64,000 nucleotides of DNA. Source: Aureococcus anophagefferens (lineage: Eukaryota; Sar; Pelagophyceae; Pelagomonadales; Pelagomonadaceae). Made by a program: the position numbers and the translations under genes. Positions 8,726 to 17,799 of this stretch are shown here, piece after piece (within the stretch, counting starts at the first letter, position 1; every line of letters begins with the position of its first letter). Where the stretch lies: assembly GCF_000186865.1 (NCBI RefSeq), contig NW_008705573.1, positions 1,256,002 through 1,320,001 on the forward strand, written 5' to 3'. Under the pieces are notes generated by a model. The model searched no databases, had not been told where the DNA came from, and saw nothing but the letters and a program-made list of their open reading frames with translations.

Positions 8726-9934
8726 ATGCGACCCATGGCGCGGAGCTTCTCGGCGTCGGCCAAGGTCTGGATCAACAAGGAGACCAAGGTCATCTGCCAG
8801 GGGTCCGCGCCGGCCGCGTCCGCGGGACATTAAAAGACCGCCCGCGCGACCGCGTCCCGCCGCTCGCAGGTTCACGGGCAAGCAGGGCACGTTCCACAGC
8901 GAGCAGGCGCTGGCCTACGGCACGAACGTCGTCGGCGGCGTGACGCCGAAGAAGGGCGGCCAGGAGCACCTGGGCCTGCCCGTCTTCGACACGGTGATGG
9001 ACGCGAAGAAGGCGGTCAACCCGGACGCGTCGATGATCTACGTGCCGCCGCCGTTCTGCAAGGCCGCGATCATGGACGCCATCGAGGCGGAGATCCCGCT
9101 CGTCGTCGCCATCACCGAGGGCGTGCCCCAGCAGGACATGGTCGAGGTCAAGTACCACCTCACGCGCCAGAGCGCGACGCGGTTGATCGGCCCGAACTGC
9201 CCGGGCATCATCAAGCCCGGCGAGTGCAAGATCGGCATCATGCCCGGCTACATCCACAAAAAGGGCAAGATCGGCGTCGTCTCCCGGAGTGGCACGCTCA
9301 CCTACGAGGCCGTGCACCAGACGACGGTCACGGGCCTCGGCCAGTCGACGTGCGTCGGCATCAGGGCAGGACAAGAGAGCGAAATTCCCAACTTCAAAGG
9401 CTCATATCTCGGCCGTTTTCCACCCGTTTTGGCTGATTTTTGGACGAGCGATCATCTCTCGGAACGGTCTCGAAGCGTGGATGCTTTTTCCGGGGCGCGC
9501 GCGCGCGGAACACTCACGTTGAAGCGACGTTGAATCACCCTTTTGCTGCCCAGGTCGGCATCGGCGGCGACCCGTTCAACGGCACGAACTTCATCGACTG
9601 CCTCGAGCGCTTCACCAACGACCCGGAGACCGAGGGCATCATCATGATCGGCGAGATCGGCGGCTCCGCGGAGGAGGAGGCCGCCGAGTGGCTCAAGGCG
9701 CACGGCGACCCGGACAAGCCCGTCGTGGGCTTCATCGCGGGCACGACGGCGCCGCCGGGCCGCCGCATGGGCCACGCGGGCGCCATCGTCTCCGGGGGCA
9801 AGGGCACGGCCGCGGCCAAGTTCGCGGCCTTCGAGGACGCGGGCGTCTTCATCTCCCGGTCGCCCGCGCAGCTCGGCTCGACGATGATCCAGGCCTTCAA
9901 GGAGCACGGCAAGGAGATCCCCATGGCCGCCTAG
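8726..9934 (+). CDS. SUCLG1: Succinate-CoA ligase alpha subunit, mitochondrial
   Basis: Three exons, 8726-8802, 8870-9353 and 9554-9934, join to exactly 314 codons (313 residues). Intron 1 is a 67-bp GT-AG intron; intron 2 is a family B introner element. The N-terminus [16 protein letters not shown] is a short mitochondrial presequence. Family blocks follow: [20 protein letters not shown], CoA-binding [45 protein letters not shown], and the phospho-His loop [11 protein letters not shown] with the active-site His near residue 261. It makes succinate and ATP or GTP from succinyl-CoA in the TCA cycle. Removing intron 2 exactly rebuilds [17 protein letters not shown], the universal sequence here, which makes this gene the best proof of the introner splice model. 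Confidence 0.97.
9354..9553 (+). mobile_element. Introner element, family B, intron 2 of SUCLG1
   Basis: A 200-bp intron. Target duplication gtcggcat is present at 9354-9361 (inside the intron) and at 9554-9561 (start of exon 3), a perfect 8/8 match. The element ends in cccttttgctgcccag. Splicing uses the GT that begins the upstream duplication copy and the terminal AG, removing the element and one copy exactly. The interior carries the core ttttggctgatttttggacg shared with other copies. Confidence 0.93.
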
Positions 9935-10290
9935 ACACCGCGGTCGCCGCCGGCGCGCTGCGCCGGCGCGGCCCCGCCCCCGCGCGCGCCCGGCCGCGGC
10001 TGTCGGCCGGGCGCCGCGCCGCGGCCGCGAAAGCGCGGCCGCGCGCCCCGCTTGTCTTAACCCCACCGGAATCGAGCTGTGTCTGCCTGGGCCCGCGTCG
10101 CGTGGCGGGGTCGCCGCCTCGTGGGGGCGACTCGAGAGACGAGTCGGAGACGACTCGATCGACGCCGCACGTCGAGCTCGACGCTGCCTACGCTGCCGGC
10201 CGCGGCGCGACGACCCCCGGCCGCTCGAACGGCGAGCCAAGTCTGGTGCTCGACATCGCAAACTCGACCGCGCGCAGCACGCCGTTCACC
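9935..10290. other. Intergenic region between SUCLG1 and the His-rich gene
   Basis: About 356 bp. The first half is extremely GC-rich (ggccgcg runs), the second half has gagtcg/gactcg repeats around 10130-10160. No gene is supported. Confidence 0.5.
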
Positions 10291-11000
10291 ATGGCGCAGA
10301 ACAACCCGCTCATGTTCAGCGGCAGCGCGGCCGACATGCTCAAATCCATGGTGCGTCAAAAATTTCCGCGCGCGACGCCCCGATTTTCGAAAAGTGTCTC
10401 AAAAGCGTGTGCACTTCCCGCCCGGGGTCGCCACAGACTTTACGGACAAGGTGCACTTCCTAGGGCGCCGCGGTCCCGGAGCAGCAGCCCATGACGTCCC
10501 TCGAGGACTCGCAGGCGGCGAAGAAGAAGATGGACGCGGAGAAGGTCTGCACGGACGAGCACTGCACGGAGGACCACGCGCACGGCCACGACCACGGCGA
10601 CGGCAAGGTCTGCACCGCGGACCACGGCCACGGGTCCCACGACCACGCGAGCCACGACCACGGCGGCCACGACCACTCGACGTGCACGATGGACCACGAC
10701 CACAGCGAGCCCAAGGCCGAGGGCGGCCACGGCCACGGCCACGGCCACGGCCACGGCCACGGCGCCGAGCACGAGAAGAAGGAGCACGACGGCGGCTGCT
10801 GCGGCGGCCACGGCCACGACGACCACAAGGAGGCGTCGGGCCACGACCACGGCCACGGCCACAAGAAGGAGGAGGCGCCGGGCCACGACCACGGCCACGG
10901 CCACGAGAAGAAGGGCGAGTCCGGCCACGACCACGGCCACGGCCACAAGGACAAGAAACACAAGGAGAAGCACGACCACGAACACGAGCACGCCAAGTAG
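10291..11000 (+). CDS. Histidine-rich metal-binding-type protein
   Basis: The proposed model has exon 1 10291-10350 ([20 protein letters not shown]) and exon 2 from 10485. The intervening 134 bp start gtgcgtc, end agcag and contain stops. The product is about 191 residues. More than a quarter of exon 2 is His in HDHGHGHGH-type runs, interspersed with Lys/Glu spacers and several Cys ([22 protein letters not shown]). There is no signal peptide. Such tracts chelate Ni, Zn or Co in HypB, SlyD or transporter loops; storage, buffering or chaperoning of metal is inference. An unspliced start at ATG 10491 is the alternative. The run is built from near-repeats of ggccacgaccac. Confidence 0.6.
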
Positions 11001-11032
11001 ACTTCGACCACGAGCACGCCATGTAGACTTCG
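10983..11032. repeat. 26-bp tandem duplication containing a stop codon
   Basis: The unit cacgagcacgcc-a-gtagacttcg occurs at 10983-11006 and 11009-11032, period 26. The first copy contains the TAG stop of the His-rich gene; the second repeats the C-terminal codons and a TAG outside the gene. Confidence 0.8.
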
Positions 11033-11337
11033 GCGAATTAAGCGCACGACCATTTTAGCATGACCGGCGCCGCCGCGCCCCGGATCGCCGGGATCGCGTC
11101 CGAGCGCGTAGGAGCGCTCGGGGTCGCTCGGGGTCGCTCGGGGTCGGCGCCGGGATCCCGGTGGCGCCGGCCCTTTTAGCCGGCGGCGCGTACGGCGTCG
11201 GGATCGGGATTTTCTGTCCGAGCCAATTGCAATTTGCCACAAGCTAGTGGGCCGCCTGTCGACAGTCCGCGTCCTCGAGCGCCGCTCCGCGTCCTCGAGC
11301 GCCGCGCCGTCGGAGACCCCGGAAGCCTTCCGAAGCC
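11001..11337. other. Intergenic region with 10-bp repeats and a hairpin
   Basis: No gene. A 10-bp unit (gctcggggtc) is repeated three times at about 11117-11147, followed at once by a strong inverted repeat, ggcgccgggatcccggtggc continuing to gcc. Next comes an AT-richer stretch to about 11240, a plausible terminator or promoter area. Confidence 0.5.
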
Positions 11338-12665
11338 ATGGTCTCCATCTTCAGCGGCGAGGTGAACCGGACGTGGCGGTTCTGCGACGGCGGGGGCCAG
11401 CACCACGAGGTGTCGCTCTACCACCACCCGCTCACGGGCGCGCGCGCGGCGCTCGTCGACCACGAGGAGCTCGAGGGGTCCCTGGGCACGAGCTCCGTGT
11501 TCCACGGGTCGACGACGACGATCCCCTTCGCCTGCGGCGGCTGCCGGGGCGCGATCCACATCCAGCGGAGCGCGTTCTTCGGGTTTTCGTACGCGTGCTC
11601 CGCGGACGGCGTCTCCGTGCCCGAGGCGACGTCCGCGACCGCCGACCCGCGGCGCGCCCCCGGCCACGCCGGTCGGTCGGGCCCCGCGCTCCGCGTGAAC
11701 TCGTGCCGCGTGCTCGCGCACGTCACCACCCGCGACCACGCGTCGCCGTCCGCGCCCATCGTCTGGTACCTCATCGAGACGCACGCGTCCAAGGGCGACG
11801 AGGTCGCGACGACGCGCGTGCACCGCCGCTTCCGCGACTTCGCCGATCTGGACGAGGCAATCACCGGCGCGCTCGCGGGGCACCACGTGCGCAACTCCGT
11901 GCCGCGGCTCCCCCTCAAGAAGCTCAAGCTGTTCCAGGACCACAACGACGCCGCGTTCCTCGAGGCCCGGCGCCGGGATTTGGACGGCTACGTCGCCAAG
12001 CTCGTGCACGTGCCCCACGTCTGGGCGACGCCGCCCGCGGCGCCCTTCGTCGGCGTCGCGAACAACGTCCGCGAGTACAGCGTCGTCTTCCCCGAGCGGA
12101 CGCTCGGGTTCACGCTCGGCAAGTCGTCGGGCGCGGAGTCGCGCGAGAACGACTTCCCGGCCTTCGTGGCGTCCTGCCGGCCGCCGGACTGCCCCGTCGA
12201 CATCCGCATCGGCGACCTGCTGTCGAAGATCTCGGGCCGGTCCGTCGCGACGATGACCTTCGCCGAGCGCGCCGCTGTGCCGAATTCAAATCTTCAACCC
12301 GACTTCAATGTGCGCATATGCGACAGTTTTCGACGCAAGCTCTTCGGCCGTGCTTCGAGAACTCGACGAGAGCCATCGATCCGTCCAAACATCAGCCGAA
12401 TCGACTTCGATTTGATCGAGCTAGAGAATTCTCAAGTTTGGTCAGGACCACCCAAACCAGTGGTTGAATTCCACACAGGTGCGTCAACGCGATCAAGCAC
12501 TCCCAGCGGCCCATCATGCTCCACTTCCTCGCGACGCTCGGCTCCGTGCCCAGCGACCCGCTGCTCCGCGCGCCCGGAGGGCAGGCGCCCTCCGGCCTCG
12601 CGCCGGCGACGCCGGACCCCTTCGCCGGCGACTTCGACGACAACCCGTTCGCGGGGTCCCTGTAA
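11338..12665 (+). CDS. FAIM-like plus PX plus PDZ-like domain protein
   Basis: Two exons, 11338-12266 and 12479-12665, give 371 residues after removing a family A introner. Residues about 1-95 resemble FAIM1 (W-x-F-DGG-x-H-H-x-V, ALVDHEELEGS, GGCRGAIHIQRSAFFGFSYA). Residues about 118-235 are a PX domain, with HRRFRDFADLDEAI as the phosphoinositide-contacting RRF motif and LPLKKLKLFQ as the PxxP-equivalent. Residues about 245-325 are PDZ-like (LGFTLGKSSG, IRIGDLLSKISG, TFAECVNAIKHSQRPIMLHF). The introner sits inside the PDZ-like domain and exact removal is needed to obtain it. The protein is probably a phosphoinositide-dependent membrane adaptor. I know of no standard protein with this combination. 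Confidence 0.75.
12267..12478 (+). mobile_element. Introner element, family A, in the FAIM-PX gene
   Basis: A 212-bp intron. The element runs ctgtgccgaattc to gaattccacacag. The downstream, exonic target copy is gtgcgtca (12479-12486). The upstream, intronic copy has drifted to gcgcgccg (12267-12274) but keeps the initial GC that acts as the 5' splice site. The splice gives TFAE-CVNAIKH in frame. Orientation is forward relative to the host gene. Confidence 0.88.
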
Positions 12666-12680
12666 AAAGCGTCCTTTTTT

Positions 12681-13250
12681 TTAGGAGCCCTCCTCCTCTG
12701 GCGCGTCCGCCTGGTAGACCTCGGGCTGGCACGCGGTCACGGCCTTCGTCTTCGGGTTGAAGCCCGGCGCGCCGAAGTTGCCGTCGTCGAGCGCGTAGGC
12801 GGCCGCGACCTCGTCGCCGCCGGCGCCGGAGACCCAGGGCAGGTCGTTCGCCAGGCCCGCGACGACCTCCTTGGGCCCGTGCTGCGTCGTCGCCTCGGCC
12901 CAGGACCAGTTGTGGCGCCGCCGGTTCGGCCGCGGCGGCCGCTTCGGGCCCTCCGCGCCGCACTGGAAGCACGTCTTGCGGAAGGCGAAGTTGTTCGCGT
13001 TGCACTGCTTGCAGAGCCAGTCGCCGGCCCGCGGCTCCGGGCCCCCGCGGCCCCGGCCCTGGCCGCCGCGGCCGCCGCGGCCGCCGCCGCGGCCCCGCGT
13101 CCCGCCGCCGCGCCGCGGCCGCTCCGCGTAGCCGCGCTGCGAGAAGGGCGTGTCGCTGTGGAGGAGCACGAGCGGCGACAGGTGCTGGCGGCGCGGCGGA
13201 GCGAAGCCCGCCGCGCACGCTGCGAGGAGGGCCAAAATGCAGCCTCTCAT
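12681..13250 (-). CDS. Putative plastid-targeted RanBP2-type zinc finger protein
   Basis: A 189-residue single exon from ATG 13250, tail to tail with the FAIM-PX gene (15 bp apart). The N-terminus MRGCILALLAACAAGFAPP is a signal peptide ending in a cleavage site followed by Phe, the bipartite plastid-targeting signature of algae with secondary red plastids. Next comes an RGG-like Arg/Gly tract (GRGGGRGGRGGQGRGRG), then a RanBP2 zinc finger GDWLCKQCNANNFAFRKTCF-QC, whose four Cys and N-F-A-x-R pattern match the single-stranded-RNA-binding type. The acidic C-terminus is unknown. A role in plastid RNA processing or editing is inferred from targeting plus finger type. Confidence 0.75.
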   Translation of the reverse strand: MRGCILALLAACAAGFAPPRRQHLSPLVLLHSDTPFSQRGYAERPRRGGGTRGRGGGRGGRGGQGRGRGGPEPRAGDWLCKQCNANNFAFRKTCFQCGAEGPKRPPRPNRRRHNWSWAEATTQHGPKEVVAGLANDLPWVSGAGGDEVAAAYALDDGNFGAPGFNPKTKAVTACQPEVYQADAPEEEGS

Positions 13251-13585
13251 GCTTCAATTCGTCGAGCTTCACCGTCGCGATGTTGACGAGCGGCGGCGAA
13301 TGTTGCCTTGCATCGCCGTCATCCGCTGCTGAGGTGGGTTGAATCCTCCAGCGATCCAGGTGACCTGACTCCGAAAATATGCGGATCGTGAGGTCGATGC
13401 GGCCTCCGTTTTAGATTTGTGTGAGGTCTTCACCCAAAACCATGAAGATTGCCTCGAACCAATGGCTCTCAATGGCAGCCCCACACGAAATCTCTCGCTA
13501 TCCAGCTATCCCAACACAGCAGCCCCGTGGCGTCGGCATCTGGGCGCGGGGGCGCGGGAGGCGGGCCCGCCCCCCAGCGCCCGGC
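13251..13585. other. Divergent intergenic region
   Basis: About 335 bp between the zinc finger gene (minus) and the histidine phosphatase gene (plus). The first 200 bp are AT-richer than the surroundings and likely contain both promoters. A frame through it (13421 onward) is only an extension of the downstream gene without its own ATG support. Confidence 0.45.
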
Positions 13586-15067
13586 CATGTCCCTGCAACG
13601 CCGCCGGACGACGGGCGGCGGGGGCAGCCCCTTGTCCCGGCTGCGCGAGGGCGGGGCCCGCTTCTCCCTCGGGGGCGATCGCGGGTCTTCCTTTTCATCG
13701 CCGTCGGCCTGGACGACCCGGCGGCCGCGGACGGCGCTGAGCGCGTCGGCGCGCGTCCAGGCGGTCCTCGAGCGGCGCGGGGCGGCGTCCTCCCGGCCCC
13801 GAATTGCAAGGTCCCGCGCGCGGCGGCGCCCGGACGCGGCCCCCCCCCGCAGGCCCCGGCTCGGCACGGCTCCCCCGCGCTCCAAGCAGCTCCAGCGCGT
13901 CCACGCGGGCCTCCCGCGTCCCCCGGACCCCCGCGCCGGCCCCCGCCAGCCCCGGTCCCCCCGGCGGCCCCGGCGCGTCGCCCCCGGCGGCCGAGCGCGT
14001 CCCGGACCCGCGCAGGCGCCCGAGCCCGTCGCGCGGCCGCGGTCGACGCGCCACGACCTGGACACGAGCAAGGTCGAGCCCCTGCAGCAGCACGGCCTCA
14101 TCTCGCCGCGCCGCGAGTCCGAGCCGCCGCGCGTCCCCCCGGGTCTCCGCGCGCGCGCCGCGCGCGCGGAGGAGCCGAAACACGCAGGCGCCGCGCGGCG
14201 GCCGTCGAGGTCTGGCTCGTGCGCCACGGCGAGACCGAGGCGAACGCGGGGCGCATCACCCAGGGCCAGCAGCACGGCCGCCTCACGCGCACGGGCGCGG
14301 CCCAGGCCGCGAGTTTGGGCGCGCGGCTCCGCGTCGAGCACGCGGCGCGGCCCTTCGACGTCGTCCTCTGCAGCGACCTGCTCCGCTGCCGCCAGACCTG
14401 CTCCCTCGCGACGCGCCGCTGGCGGCCCCGGCCGCCGGCCTTCTTCCGCACGGACGAGGGCCTCCGCGAGCGGTCCGTCGGCATCTACGAGGGCCTGCCG
14501 CACCACGCGCCGCGCGCGCCGCGGCCGCCGGGCGTGCCCGCGCGGGCCTACCGCGTGCCCCGCGGCGAGTCCTGGGAGGACGTGAACAAGCGCGCGCGGC
14601 GCCTGCTCCTGCGCCTCGGGGGCACGTTCGTCTCCGGCAAGGGCCGCCGCGACGACGACGAGAAGGCGCCGGAGGGCGCGCCCAAGAAGCCCGCGTCCGG
14701 CCGCGTGTCGCCGTCCAAGGACGAGCCGCCGCCCCCGCGCGACGACTCGCGGCTCCGCGTCCTCGTCGTCACGCACGGCGGCTTCATCATGGAGACGGTC
14801 AACGCGGCCCGCGGCGCCGACGGCCGCCGCGTGCCCTTCGCGGAGAACGGCGCCTACAACACGGCCATCTACAAGTTCGAGCTCACGAAGGAGCCCCAGC
14901 ACGACCGCCTCTGCTGCCGCGTGCTCTCGATGAACGACGCGTCGCACCTCCACCGCTTCCGCGAGCGGTCGTCCGACTTCGACCTCGTCGACGAGCGGCC
15001 GGCGCTCGTCGACGAGTGCTGCGGCGACCAGTGGTGGTGCGACAACCCGGACGCCGAGACGCCCTGA
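13586..15067 (+). CDS. Histidine phosphatase (phosphoglycerate mutase-like)
   Basis: The start is taken as ATG 13586 (MSLQRRRTTGGGG). The first half is a basic, Ser/Pro/Arg-rich region with no recognised fold. A short intron near 14125-14191, ending in acgcag, is needed to move into the frame of the catalytic domain; the best join is EPP-RRAAAVEVWLV with a GC donor. The domain begins LVRHGETEAN, with the nucleophilic His in RHG. It continues FDVVLCSDLLRCRQTC, the acidic LRERSVGIYEGL, and the second catalytic His in VVTHGGFIMETV. A Lys/Pro/Ser insert of about 45 residues lies before the last motif. Small-molecule or protein phosphatase activity cannot be told apart. The 5' exon is the weak part of the model. 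Confidence 0.7.
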   Translation, partial: HVPATPPDDGRRGQPLVPAARGRGPLLPRGRSRVFLFIAVGLDDPAAADGAERVGARPGGPRAARGGVLPAPNCKVPRAAAPGRGPPPQAPARHGSPALQAAPARPRGPPASPGPPRRPPPAPVPPAAPARRPRRPSASRTRAGARARRAAAVDAPRPGHEQGRAPAAARPHLAAPRVRAAARPPGSPRARRARGGAETRRRRAAAVEVWLVRHGETEANAGRITQGQQHGRLTRTGAAQAASLGARLRVEHAARPFDVVLCSDLLRCRQTCSLATRRWRPRPPAFFRTDEGLRERSVGIYEGLPHHAPRAPRPPGVPARAYRVPRGESWEDVNKRARRLLLRLGGTFVSGKGRRDDDEKAPEGAPKKPASGRVSPSKDEPPPPRDDSRLRVLVVTHGGFIMETVNAARGADGRRVPFAENGAYNTAIYKFELTKEPQHDRLCCRVLSMNDASHLHRFRERSSDFDLVDERPALVDECCGDQWWCDNPDAETP

Positions 15068-15382
15068 GCACGTCGCTTCGCGACGCCGCCGCCCCTCCGC
15101 GGGGGGGCGCGCCGTTGGACGGCGCGCCCCGGCCCGCGCGGCGGCCCCTCTCTTATTCGCGCGCGACCGGAGCGTCGACCTCACCACACACACACAAAAA
15201 CGCGGACCGTCGGCGACGCGCCTCGGGAGATCCAGGCCCGCCAAACCGACACCTCCGCCCAGCTCCGACCGCCCTCCGCCCGCGCGCGCCGTTGGACGGC
15301 CGCGCGGGGCCTACGTCGACGACGCCCCACATAACACCACCCGATGTTCGCGAGAAAGACGGGCACAAGGGCGGCGCCCCCC
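15068..15382. other. Convergent intergenic region with a CA microsatellite
   Basis: About 315 bp between two 3' ends. It contains an accacacacacacac tract near 15183 and inverted repeats such as ggggggcgcgccgttggacg/ggcgcgcc near 15103-15128. No gene. Confidence 0.5.
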
Positions 15383-16186
15383 CTAGTGGAGCGGCGCGGC
15401 CGGCGGCTCCGACGCCGCCGACGGGCTCCGCCGCTCGCGCGATGGCGTCTCGGGCCGCTCGCGCTGCGGCTCGGGCTCCTCGGGCGGCGCGTCGGGCACG
15501 ACGCTGAACTCGAACTGGCGGGGCTGCTCGGGCACGCCGTCGTCGTCGGGCGCCGACGCGCAGGCGATCTCGCTCAGCGCGGTCCCGGTCGACCCGCCGC
15601 AGACGAAGAAGCGCAGGCCCAACCGAAAGTCGTCCGCGAGGCGCGTCGTGAAGTCGACGACGGTGCGCTCCGACTCGAGGAGCTCCGTGCGGAGCCGGTT
15701 CCGGATGCGCGCCTTGTACATGACGGGCAACCCGTCGACGCGGCCCGCGAGGTCGTCCATGCTCTCGGCGCCCGTGTTCGCCGCGGACGTCGCGAGCTTG
15801 GGCTCGCCGGCCTCCAGGGCCGTGCCGACGAGGAACCGCGCCAGCCGCAGCCGCTTCGCCACGTGCTCGGGGAAGAGGCCCTCGAACTCGCCCGACGACA
15901 GCGTCTCGTCGAGATCTCCGAGCGTGCGGATGCGCTCGCGGCTGCAGATGCCGCGCCAGGAGATGCCCTTGTCGTCCGTGTCGAGGCGCACGAGGACGAG
16001 GGCGACGTCCACGGGGCAGGCCGCGGCGCCCTCGCCGGCCTCGACCATGAGGCCCAGCTTCGCCTCGACGCGGCTCATGGGGTCCTTGCTCGGGGAGACG
16101 GCGTGCTCGATCTCGAGCTCGGCGCCGTTGCCCGCCGCCGCGGCGTCGAGCTGCGCGCTGCTCGACGAGCCGATGAGGAACTCCAT
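15383..16186 (-). CDS. Hypothetical protein, soluble
   Basis: A 267-residue uninterrupted frame from ATG 16186. There is no signal peptide or membrane span. Residues about 30-220 have balanced composition and look folded: VEAKLGLMVEAGEGAAACPV, VALVLVRLDTDDKG, WRGICSRERIRTLGDLDETL, YKARIRNRLRTELLESERTV, LGLRFFVCGG. The C-terminal 50 residues are Pro/Glu/Arg-rich and probably disordered. I do not recognise the family. Its start faces the GT90 gene 133 bp away. Confidence 0.6.
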   Translation of the reverse strand: MEFLIGSSSSAQLDAAAAGNGAELEIEHAVSPSKDPMSRVEAKLGLMVEAGEGAAACPVDVALVLVRLDTDDKGISWRGICSRERIRTLGDLDETLSSGEFEGLFPEHVAKRLRLARFLVGTALEAGEPKLATSAANTGAESMDDLAGRVDGLPVMYKARIRNRLRTELLESERTVVDFTTRLADDFRLGLRFFVCGGSTGTALSEIACASAPDDDGVPEQPRQFEFSVVPDAPPEEPEPQRERPETPSRERRSPSAASEPPAAPLH

Positions 16187-16319
16187 CGGCCGCCGGCGCG
16201 CGGACCGCCGACGGACGCGGTGCGATGCACAACAGTGCGGCCGGTTTTTTAGCGCCGCTTCAGGAAGGCGGCAAGGTGGCAGCCCCGAATAAATTTATAA
16301 AACTCCGCTTAACTCCGCC

Positions 16320-17642
16320 ATGGGCGCCTCGTGGCTGCCCTTGTGGCTCGCCGTCGTCGTCGCGCGCGAGGCGCGCTGGGCGCCGCAGCGCGAGCTCGAG
16401 CGGCGCCATCCGGACGACGCGCTCAACGCGTCGGCGCGCGTGCGGCGCGAGCTCGAGCGCACGGTGGACGCCTACCCGAAGGCGCGGAGCGACGAGGACG
16501 CGCTGCGCCTCGCGCGCCAGGCCCTGGCGGCCACGCAGCACTTCGTGCTGCTCTGGCAGAACCGCATCTTCTGCGCCGCGGACCACCTCCACGCCGACAA
16601 GCACAAGATCCACTACATGTTCTCGCTCATCGCGTCGATGGCGGAGCGCGCGCCGCTGCCGAACGCGCTCTTCGTCTGGGACCAGGGCGCGCGGGGCACG
16701 GGCTGCCCGCCGGGCGCGCCGGAGACGCCCTGCTTCGTCATCGCCAAGGTGTCGGGCTACGGCGCGCGCGGGATTTTGGTCCCGAACCCGTACTTCTGCC
16801 ACCTCCGGTTCTGGGACGACCGCGCGGGCCGCATCCGCGGCGCCGCGGCGCTGCGGCCCTTCGCCGGGCGGGACCCGCGCCTCTTCTGGCGGGGCGGCGT
16901 CACGCGGTCCTGCAATCCGGGCAACGTCGCGCGCGTCGCGGCGATCTCGCTGACTTCGGACGACGCAACCGCCTTCGACGTGCGCTGCACGTCGTGCCAG
17001 CCGCCGAACAGCGACGCCTGCGGCGGCGCCTTCAACTACACGGCGAGCATGCGACACCTCGCCGACGGCCGCAACCGGTCCCTCTTCGTGGAGCCGCACG
17101 ACTTCTCGCGGTGGCGCCACGTCCTCAACATGCCGGGGACCATGGGCGGCTCCTACAGCCGGCACCTGAACCACCTCTGGAACCTGGGGTCGACGGTGGT
17201 CCTCTGGGACTCGCCGGCGGTGGAGTGGTACTACCCCGCGCTGCGCGACGGCGCGACGCACGTCGCGGTGACCCGCGCGTCCGCGCCGGCCGCGGTGCGC
17301 CGGCTCACGGCGGACGTGGGCGCGGCCCGGCGCCTCGCGGCCGAGGCCGCGGACGTCCACGACACCTACCTCTGCGGCGACTGCATCGAGGCCTACTGGC
17401 GCGCGGCGCTCGACGCCGTCCGCACGCGCCAGCGCCAGGCGCGCGTGCTCGACGACGGCGCGGGCTCGCTGCTCCACGACGCGCTCCACGACGTCGACTG
17501 CGAGGCGCTCCGCGAGTTCGTCCTCGCGGACGACGCCGGCGCGCCCATGGACGCGGAGCACGACTTCTTCGGCGGCCACCCGGGCACGTTCCGCGCGCTC
17601 GGCGACTGGGACGACCTCAAGTTCGCCTGCCTCGCGTCCTAA
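16320..17642 (+). CDS. GT90 (CAP10/POGLUT-like) glycosyltransferase
   Basis: A 440-residue single exon from ATG 16320. The N-terminus GASWLPLWLAVVVAREA is a signal peptide. Family blocks include FWRGGVTRSCNPGNVAR (the F-W-R-G motif of the acceptor/donor pocket), SLFVEPHDFSRWRHVLNMPG with GTMGGSYSRHLNHLWNLGS (nucleotide-sugar binding Arg and Gly/Ser), and VVLWDSPAVEWYYPALRDG. GT90 enzymes transfer xylose or glucose to glycans or EGF-like domains in the ER and Golgi. The acceptor here is unknown. Six to eight Cys in the lumenal part fit an oxidising compartment. Confidence 0.85.
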   Translation: MGASWLPLWLAVVVAREARWAPQRELERRHPDDALNASARVRRELERTVDAYPKARSDEDALRLARQALAATQHFVLLWQNRIFCAADHLHADKHKIHYMFSLIASMAERAPLPNALFVWDQGARGTGCPPGAPETPCFVIAKVSGYGARGILVPNPYFCHLRFWDDRAGRIRGAAALRPFAGRDPRLFWRGGVTRSCNPGNVARVAAISLTSDDATAFDVRCTSCQPPNSDACGGAFNYTASMRHLADGRNRSLFVEPHDFSRWRHVLNMPGTMGGSYSRHLNHLWNLGSTVVLWDSPAVEWYYPALRDGATHVAVTRASAPAAVRRLTADVGAARRLAAEAADVHDTYLCGDCIEAYWRAALDAVRTRQRQARVLDDGAGSLLHDALHDVDCEALREFVLADDAGAPMDAEHDFFGGHPGTFRALGDWDDLKFACLAS

Positions 17643-17799
17643 CACGTATGGTATCTCTCGCCGTGGCGCCGATCGGCCGTTCACGACACTTCAACCAGCA
17701 CGTCGATGTCGACGATGTCGTCGGCAACACACATCGATCGGTCCGACTCGATCGCCTGGCGCCAAAAAATACGCAACATGGGCAGCCCGGTGCCGTGAG

